14,788 bases of DNA from JACMJP01 sp046160675 (GTDB taxonomy: Bacteria > Bacteroidota > Bacteroidia > Chitinophagales > BACL12). Under the pieces are notes generated by a model. The model ran no database searches. It saw nothing but the letters and a program-made list of their open reading frames with translations, and had not been told where the DNA came from. The stretch's first letter is position 1; each line of letters opens with the position of its first letter. Below are positions 6,956 through 12,513 of the stretch, in pieces. The DNA lies in the NCBI GenBank assembly GCA_046160675.1, contig JBJXHH010000064.1:1-14788 (forward strand), in the 5' to 3' direction. A program made the position numbers and the translations under genes.

Positions 6956-8668
6956 ATGATGAAGAGGGGATTTTTTATTCTTACCTTATTAATAACAAAC
7001 AAATTATTTTGCCAAAACCCATTGTTTATTCCGCCTGTTTTATCAGGTACTGAATTTGATTTGCAGGTGCAAAACGGTACAGTTGAATTTTTTCCTGGAG
7101 TAACAACCCCCACTTATGGAATTAATGGAAATATTCTTGCTCCAACCCTAATCATGAATAAATGGGATTGGGTAACACTGAATGTAACCAACAATTTGAC
7201 TGGTTCCGGAAATTCTACTACTATGCACTGGCATGGTTTTCATCTGCCGGCAATGGCTGATGGAGGTCCCCATCAGATTATTGAGCAGGGTACGACATGG
7301 AGTCCTTCTTTTCAGGTATTAAATAATGCCTCTACATATTGGTATCACCCTCATGGAGATGGTAAAACTGACTTACAAGTGGCAAGAGGACTTGCTGGTA
7401 TAATAATCGTAAGAGACAGTATGGAGGCCGAATTAAATTTGCCCCGCACATATGGAACTGATGATTTTCCAATCATCATTCAGACCAAAGCATTTGATAT
7501 TTTGTATCAGATCGCAATTGCTACAGAAGAAGATACGTTTGTTTGTGTAAACGCAACACCCAAGGCTTTTTTGGAAGCGCCAGCACAAGTTATAAGATAC
7601 AGGATATTAAACGGCTCATCTATGCGGGTATTTAATCTTGGTTTTACTGATGACAAAACTTTTTTTCTCATAGGCACGGACGGAGGGTTATTAAATGCAC
7701 CTGTTGCACTATCAAGGCTTCTGCTTGCGCCCGGGGAAAGAGCTGAAATATTAGTTGATATGCAGGGCTTGGAGAGTGAAACCGTTTATTTAAAAAGTTT
7801 TAATTCTGAGTTGCTAAATGGATTTTATGGTGCAGCAACTGTAACCGGGATGATGGGTGGTGAGATTGCCGGATATGAATTAAACCCGCTTAATGGTTAT
7901 GATTTTGATATTTTGCAATTGAATATTGTTGAACAAACCACAGATGCGGTTTTGGATATCCCGTCAACACTTATTGAGAATTACCCATTTACGGAATACG
8001 ATGCATTTAGAGAATTTATACTACAGCCTGATGATATGATGGATGCTGATGCACATGTGATGGGACCCTTTAACATTAATGGAGATAAGTTTAGCATGGA
8101 TGTAATTAATGAAACGGTGTATATCAATACGAAAGAAAAATGGAGAGTTTCAAATAATACCGGCATAGCGCATCCATTTCATATTCATGACGTTCAGTTT
8201 ACTATTGATAATATTAATGGAGATGTAGCACCCTTGCATTTGCAGGGTAATAAAGATGTTGTTCTTATCCCACCTATGGAATATGCAGAAGTAATTATGG
8301 AATTTAAAGATTTTGCAGATCATGAAATACCTTACATGTATCATTGCCATATGCTGCACCATGAAGATGACGGCATGATGGGAAGTTTTACTGTTATAGA
8401 TACATCACTGAATATTGATGATGAAAATATAAACCCGTTCAACGTTTACCCGAATCCGGTATTAAATACCTGTACGATACAAATTCCGGATGAGATACAT
8501 GTGTATGGTATGGTTTTGCTAAATACTTTAGGCGAAAAAATAGAAAATTTAAGTGATAAAGGAGATAATTCTTACACTATTAAAATGAACCATCTCGACT
8601 CAGGTCCTTATGTCTTACAAATTCTAACAGAAGAAAAAATGCTTTCAAAAGTAATAATGAAACTATAA
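6956..8668 (+). CDS. multicopper oxidase with T9SS sorting tail
   Basis: 570 residues, related to CueO/CotA-like three-cupredoxin oxidases that couple substrate oxidation (Cu(I), metals, phenols or bilirubin) to reduction of O2 to water. All four ligand motifs are present: HWHG (H91, H93), HPH (H131, H133), HPFHIH (H406, H409, H411) and HCHMLHHEDDGMM (H463, C464, H465, H469 with probable axial M474). Together these supply the T1 site and the T2/T3 trinuclear cluster. The signal peptide (about 1-20, MMKRGFFILTLLITNKLFCQ) lacks twin arginines, so export looks Sec-dependent rather than Tat-dependent. The last ~85 residues (NPFNVYPNPVLNT... to SKVIMKL) are a T9SS domain. The start is ATG 6956 (a second ATG follows at once), 8 bp after the previous stop. 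Next to copB and a His-rich lipoprotein, a cuprous oxidase role is the best inference; another substrate is possible. Confidence 0.93.
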   Translation: MMKRGFFILTLLITNKLFCQNPLFIPPVLSGTEFDLQVQNGTVEFFPGVTTPTYGINGNILAPTLIMNKWDWVTLNVTNNLTGSGNSTTMHWHGFHLPAMADGGPHQIIEQGTTWSPSFQVLNNASTYWYHPHGDGKTDLQVARGLAGIIIVRDSMEAELNLPRTYGTDDFPIIIQTKAFDILYQIAIATEEDTFVCVNATPKAFLEAPAQVIRYRILNGSSMRVFNLGFTDDKTFFLIGTDGGLLNAPVALSRLLLAPGERAEILVDMQGLESETVYLKSFNSELLNGFYGAATVTGMMGGEIAGYELNPLNGYDFDILQLNIVEQTTDAVLDIPSTLIENYPFTEYDAFREFILQPDDMMDADAHVMGPFNINGDKFSMDVINETVYINTKEKWRVSNNTGIAHPFHIHDVQFTIDNINGDVAPLHLQGNKDVVLIPPMEYAEVIMEFKDFADHEIPYMYHCHMLHHEDDGMMGSFTVIDTSLNIDDENINPFNVYPNPVLNTCTIQIPDEIHVYGMVLLNTLGEKIENLSDKGDNSYTIKMNHLDSGPYVLQILTEEKMLSKVIMKL

Positions 8669-8704
8669 TCATTCAGGAAAGTATATATCAGTAGTAATAA
8701 AAAA

Positions 8705-9568
8705 ATGAGAAGCAATTATCTATTTGTATTTATGTCTTGTGGTCTATTGGCTATTTCATCCTGCAAACCAGACACCACAAGCAACACAGAAATGAATAAA
8801 GGAAACATTGAGGATACAGTAAAAACTCATTCAATGAACAAAGATTATTTTATTCGTTTCAATAACGAGGAGCAGAGAACGGCGGGTGTTGAAACTATAT
8901 TCAGGTTTACTCCCAGAGCAAATGCTGATACTTCAAAATTTGTTGAACTACAAACATTGCATGATAAAAAGATGCATGTAATTATTGTAAAAAAGGACTT
9001 ATCCCTATTTTATCATGTTCACCCTGTATTAGCTAAAAACGGCGAGTATTCAATCCCGTTTTCTTTCAGTTACGGGGGTGAGTATGTAATATTTGTAGAT
9101 TATATGCCGGTCAATTCTGACCAACAGTTAGAAAGAATAGAATTAACTGTAGAGGGAGAGAGTTATACAGCAAAAGAATATACCAACCAACAGTTAAGCA
9201 CTAAAATCGATGACTTTGAAATTCAGCTTATACCTGAAAACGAGAGTATTGAAACCATGCACCCAACTGCCATTACTGTCAGGATAAAGAGGAAAGGCAA
9301 TGAGATCAATGCGAATGCCCTTGATGATTATCTCGGGGCAAAAGCACACATGGTGGTGATAAGTGCAAGCACGAAAGAATATATACATGTACATCCCTAT
9401 GTTAAAGACAAGTCATTGATGTTACATGCAGAGTTTCCCCAACCAGGTATGTACAGGGGTTGGTTGCAATTTCAGTATAAAGGTCAATTGCGTACTGCGG
9501 AGTTTGTATTTGAGGTGAAACAATCGAAATCCGACAATATAAAATCAAACCATGAACACACTCATTAA
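8705..9568 (+). CDS. His/Met-rich lipoprotein, probable periplasmic copper binder
   Basis: 287 residues with a lipoprotein signal (LLAISSC, acylated Cys most likely C20). The mature part contains two related halves: TLHDKKMHVIIV...SLFYHVHP (about 85-107) and GAKAHMVVISASTKEYIHVHP (about 211-231). Each has a His-Met or Met-His pair followed by HVHP, a plausible metal-ligand set. The C-terminus ends NHEHTH. Similar HVHP proteins are common beside copper or cation efflux genes, but I cannot name a characterised homologue. It follows the oxidase by 36 bp and probably closes the cluster. I infer copper capture or hand-over at the membrane; metal binding is not demonstrated. ATG 8705 gives a complete signal peptide. 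Confidence 0.8.
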   Translation: MRSNYLFVFMSCGLLAISSCKPDTTSNTEMNKGNIEDTVKTHSMNKDYFIRFNNEEQRTAGVETIFRFTPRANADTSKFVELQTLHDKKMHVIIVKKDLSLFYHVHPVLAKNGEYSIPFSFSYGGEYVIFVDYMPVNSDQQLERIELTVEGESYTAKEYTNQQLSTKIDDFEIQLIPENESIETMHPTAITVRIKRKGNEINANALDDYLGAKAHMVVISASTKEYIHVHPYVKDKSLMLHAEFPQPGMYRGWLQFQYKGQLRTAEFVFEVKQSKSDNIKSNHEHTH

Positions 9569-9594
9569 GAGTGTTGAGAGTATTAATATATTTT
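9558..9594 (+). terminator. hairpin overlapping the end of the lipoprotein gene
   Basis: Perfect stem ACACTC (9558-9563) and GAGTGT (9569-9574) with a 5-nt loop that includes the TAA stop, followed by an AT-rich run (TATTAATATATTTT to 9594). It is well placed to end the four-gene transcript, though it lacks an immediate T tract. Confidence 0.4.
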
Positions 9595-9668
9595 ATTGAA
9601 AGGTAAAAAAGACCGACTCCAGGTTCTCTGTTGATATACTAATCCAATCTCTTCCAAAATAAAAAAAA

Positions 9669-9826
9669 GAAAAACGTTAGGCGTAGATTTCTAAATACTC
9701 AAAATCTGCATGGATGCAATTTACGCTGAACGATCTAAAGATATTTTGAGGAACCACAGAGAAAGGGGAGCGCCTATAAAGTTTAACTACTCCGCTTCCC
9801 AAAAGAAGAAGCTGCCGGGATAAAAA
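9669..9826. repeat. dispersed intergenic repeat A, copy 2 (longest copy)
   Basis: Its left 50 bp match copy 1 (1601-1650) at 47 of 50 positions and its right 77 bp (9749-9825) match copy 3 (12347-12423) at 74 of 77. It carries a stem-loop, GGGGAGCG (9765-9772) with CGCTTCCC (9793-9800), fully paired if one G-U is allowed. It ends about 28 bp beyond the stop of the minus-strand propeller gene. Confidence 0.9.
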
Positions 9827-9853
9827 GATAGGGCTGTTTTGCATTCGTATTTT

Positions 9854-10906
9854 TTACCAAGGCCCATCCTTTGTAATGTTAATAAATTTTTCGTTCACTA
9901 ATCGATATGCTCCACCAAAACCAACAAACCAAAGTCGACTTTGCCGGTCTTCGTAAATTTGAAAAGTCATCGGACCCCGATTTCCTTCTTCTATTTGATA
10001 TTCTGTGAGTTTCTCTCCATTTAATCTATATGTACTACGACCGCAACTAAACCAAATATTACCCTTTGCATCTTCTATGATACTCCCTGTTCCTTTACTT
10101 TCGTTAAAATGTTTTTCTGTAATATTGGTAAGGGTATCTCCTTTGAGGTGAAATAATCCTATTGAAGTCGAAACCCAGTATCCCCCTTTTTTGTCTTCAA
10201 GTATTTCATTTACAAAATTTGTTTGAATTCCAATCTTTTCGGATATGTTCTTTAACTTCTTTTCTGCATAGGATAAAAGACCTGCATTTGTACTGAACCA
10301 CATTGTCCCCTTGCTATCTTCAAAAATACTATGAACCATTTTTGTACTTGATACACCCACGGTTGTATCTATCTTCCCTTCGGGCAGGTCGAAATTAGTG
10401 AACCCTTTTCCATCAAATATGCAAACCCCTTCTATTGTCCCGATCCAAACATTCCCATTAACATCCGTCTCTATGCACCAAACATCATAACTGTTTAAGC
10501 CATTTGATTCGTAATAATTAGTGACTAACTCTCCATCAATACTGCTAATACCATCGGTATGCCCAAACCAAATTATCCCGTCTTTACCTTCAGCAATGTC
10601 TTTTATGGTAACACCTTGTCCGGATTCACTTTTCATACCATCAATATGAATTAATGAATCGCCAGTTTGTTTAAATGCACCATTTTCTGTTCCAAACCAA
10701 ATATTGGCCTTACTGTCTTGAAATACATTTCTTACAACATTACTTATCTGATTGTTAGGATTTGTAAATTGAATTGTTTTCTCTTCTTTTAATCCGTTTT
10801 GTTTTTCACCATTATTTGCTTGCCCATTACATGATGTCATAATAAAACAGAGTGTAATTCCTGCCAATAATTTTATTCCATGAAATGGTGTTTTCTCTTT
10901 TTTCAT
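9854..10906 (-). CDS. seven-repeat beta-propeller lipoprotein (two-component regulator propeller type)
   Basis: 350 residues with a lipoprotein signal (GITLCFIMTSC, lipid Cys C26). It has seven propeller repeats of the form (E)D.xGxxWfg: DSKANIWFG, GKDGIIWFG, DVNGNVWIG, DSKGTMWFS, DKKGGYWVS, DAKGNIWFS and DRQSRLWFV, probably one closed seven-bladed propeller. These repeats are best known from sensor domains of hybrid two-component systems, but no membrane-spanning kinase part follows, so this is a free-standing periplasmic or outer-membrane lipoprotein. The ligand is unknown. Its start lies 25 bp after the stop of the paralogous gene 12023-10932, so the two form an operon. Both proteins end in nearly the same motif (NITKDGPW here, NITQNGPWN there), which fits tandem duplication. 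Confidence 0.85.
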   Translation of the reverse strand: MKKEKTPFHGIKLLAGITLCFIMTSCNGQANNGEKQNGLKEEKTIQFTNPNNQISNVVRNVFQDSKANIWFGTENGAFKQTGDSLIHIDGMKSESGQGVTIKDIAEGKDGIIWFGHTDGISSIDGELVTNYYESNGLNSYDVWCIETDVNGNVWIGTIEGVCIFDGKGFTNFDLPEGKIDTTVGVSSTKMVHSIFEDSKGTMWFSTNAGLLSYAEKKLKNISEKIGIQTNFVNEILEDKKGGYWVSTSIGLFHLKGDTLTNITEKHFNESKGTGSIIEDAKGNIWFSCGRSTYRLNGEKLTEYQIEEGNRGPMTFQIYEDRQSRLWFVGFGGAYRLVNEKFINITKDGPW

Positions 10907-10931
10907 TTGATTGTTTTTTTATTTCTCAGGC

Positions 10932-12023
10932 TCAATTCCAAGGTCCATTCTGAGTAATATTCGTTATTGAATCTTCGCTAAGACGAAAAAGTCCTCCTGA
11001 TAATCCAAGCCAAAGATTTCCTTTTTTGTCTTCCAATATGCTTTGAATACCATACCCATAGGGCATCAAATCGGTTCTGTCTGTTTTGCTGAATAAAGTA
11101 AACCCTTTTCCATCATAACGATATGCACCCAGCCGATTTGCACCAATCCACACATTTCCTTTGCCATCTACACATAGGGCATACACTTCATTTTTGCTAA
11201 GCCCATTTACTTCCCGGAATTGAATAAAAGTTTTACCATCAAAACAAGTTAAACCTCCATCTCCGATTCTTCCTGTTGTATCAGGATTGTCTCTTTCCGC
11301 AACTCTAGAACCGAACCAAATGTTTCCATGTTTATCCTCTTTAATTACCTGAACATTATTGGAAGCAAGGCCCTCTTTTTTTGTATAGTGAGTAAATGAT
11401 TTTCCATCGTATTTACAAGCACCGTAACCATCTCTGCTAAACCAGATATTGCCATGATTATCTTCCATAATTTCTGTAACCCAATCCATCATGGATCCAT
11501 ATGGCAGCAACTTAACGTCAGGGTTGGGAATTGAGAAAGTTGAAAATGTGATGCCGTTGAATGTGGAAACGCCTCCCCAGGTTCCAACCCAGATGGTTCC
11601 ATGTTTATCAATTAGCAACTCGGAAACCGTGTTGTTAACAAGCCCATCCTTATCTGTAAAGCTGGTAAATGTTTTACCATCGTATTTTGTAAGCCCCGAA
11701 TGGGTGCCAAACCATATAGTTCCATTTTTGTCTTCGGCAAAACTGGTTACAGTATTTCCGATCAAACCGTCCTCTGTTGTATAATAAGTAAGTGCCTTCC
11801 CATCATACCTGGCGGCTCCGCTAAATATGGTTCCAAACCATAGGTTCCCTTTCGAGTCCTCAAATATCTCAACTATATATTCATCTATTTGGGAGTCTTT
11901 TGTTTGAGATGGCTGTTCGATGTTTTTATCTTGTGTGTTTGTTTGTGAATGGCAAGAAGAAGTTGTAGCCACTAAAGACATTAAAAGAAAACCACATAGT
12001 ATTCTTAGATCAGAAACCCTCAT
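10932..12023 (-). CDS. seven-repeat beta-propeller lipoprotein, paralogue of its downstream neighbour
   Basis: 363 residues with a lipoprotein signal (GFLLMSLVATTSSC, lipid Cys C24). Seven well-preserved Reg_prop-like repeats are visible: EDSKGNLWFG, EDKNGTIWFG, DKHGTIWVG, EDNHGNIWFS, EDKHGNIWFG, DGKGNVWIG and EDKKGNLWLG, most followed by a ..YDGKxFT.. strand. An insertion between blades 5 and 6 (RVAERDNPDTTGRIGDGG) lengthens one loop. Predicted fold: a single seven-bladed propeller anchored to a membrane. No kinase, DNA-binding or enzyme domain is attached. It is the first gene of a two-gene minus-strand operon; upstream is the repeat-rich gap 12024-12513. No clear promoter box was found. 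Function unknown; ligand sensing or protein interaction is only a family-based guess. Confidence 0.87.
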   Translation of the reverse strand: MRVSDLRILCGFLLMSLVATTSSCHSQTNTQDKNIEQPSQTKDSQIDEYIVEIFEDSKGNLWFGTIFSGAARYDGKALTYYTTEDGLIGNTVTSFAEDKNGTIWFGTHSGLTKYDGKTFTSFTDKDGLVNNTVSELLIDKHGTIWVGTWGGVSTFNGITFSTFSIPNPDVKLLPYGSMMDWVTEIMEDNHGNIWFSRDGYGACKYDGKSFTHYTKKEGLASNNVQVIKEDKHGNIWFGSRVAERDNPDTTGRIGDGGLTCFDGKTFIQFREVNGLSKNEVYALCVDGKGNVWIGANRLGAYRYDGKGFTLFSKTDRTDLMPYGYGIQSILEDKKGNLWLGLSGGLFRLSEDSITNITQNGPWN

Positions 12024-12141
12024 GTTATTCTAGATTTTAATATGACCCATAACGTTTTGCAGCTTGGCGAAGGTGGCGATTTTCACTACAAATGTTGATG
12101 CGGAGAACCAAACTTCGATTAACCACAAAAGTGTCTTATTC

Positions 12142-12340
12142 CCCTCAGGGTTCCCACCACTTTCCCAGCAGGGTTCAAAACATCTTTAAAATTAAACATA
12201 TTGTTTTAACCCTGCGCAAGGCTACTACAATGCTTTGTAACTTGGCAGTATGTTTTGCATGACGCAGGGTTTCACGGGTTTGTTATTTTTATAAGGTGTG
12301 AGAACCCTGCTGGGAAATTAGTGGAGAAGCAACCCTGCGG
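12142..12340. repeat. nested imperfect palindrome of CAGGGTT words
   Basis: Three inverted-repeat pairs share one centre: CCTCAGGGTT (about 12143-12152) with AACCCTGCGG (12331-12340); the arm 12157-12176 (CCACTTTCCCAGCAGGGTTC) with 12302-12324, where GAACCCTGCTGGGAAA pairs almost perfectly and GTGG closes the stem; and AACCCTGCG (12208-12216) with CGCAGGGTT (12263-12271). The word order F-F-R-F-R-R is itself palindromic. As RNA or single-stranded DNA the whole ~200 nt could fold into one long interrupted hairpin. Confidence 0.8.
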
Positions 12341-12346
12341 AGAATA

Positions 12347-12423
12347 AGGAACCAAAGAGAAAGGGGAGCGCCTATAAAGTTTAACTACTCCGCTTCCCAA
12401 AAGGAGAAGCTGCTGGGATAAAA
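12347..12423. repeat. dispersed intergenic repeat A, copy 3 (right half only)
   Basis: 74 of 77 bases are identical to 9749-9825, including the stem-loop GGGGAGCG (12363-12370) with CGCTTCCC (12391-12398). The left half of the repeat is absent; the palindrome abuts it instead. It sits about 90 bp beyond the stop of the minus-strand gene ending at 12514, the same relative orientation as copy 2 to its neighbour. Confidence 0.9.
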
Positions 12424-12513
12424 TGTATAATTTCTATTCTATAGCTTTTAAGTTTCATCCTTTATTTTTCTCTGAATAATAAAAGCACAGAAATCGCTTA
12501 TTCGATCATCTTA

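Larger units (their letters stand above)
12024..12513. other. 490-bp intergenic interval with palindrome and repeat A
   Basis: No gene is visible. It starts with a region containing AACGTT (12052-12057) and a short direct repeat (TTGGCGA, GTGGCGA), followed by a nested palindrome (12142-12340) and repeat A copy 3 (12347-12423). The remaining AT-rich 90 bp holds only a very short inverted repeat near the end of the minus-strand gene. Confidence 0.65.

Noticed and set aside
9673..9684. Integron attC site (GTTAGGC resembles the R' core)
   Set aside because: No matching RYYYAAC partner with a folded attC arm was found, the other copy reads GTTAGTC, and there is no integrase.
11491..11784. 97-residue plus-strand reading frame
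   Set aside because: It is antisense to well-conserved propeller repeats of the lipoprotein gene.
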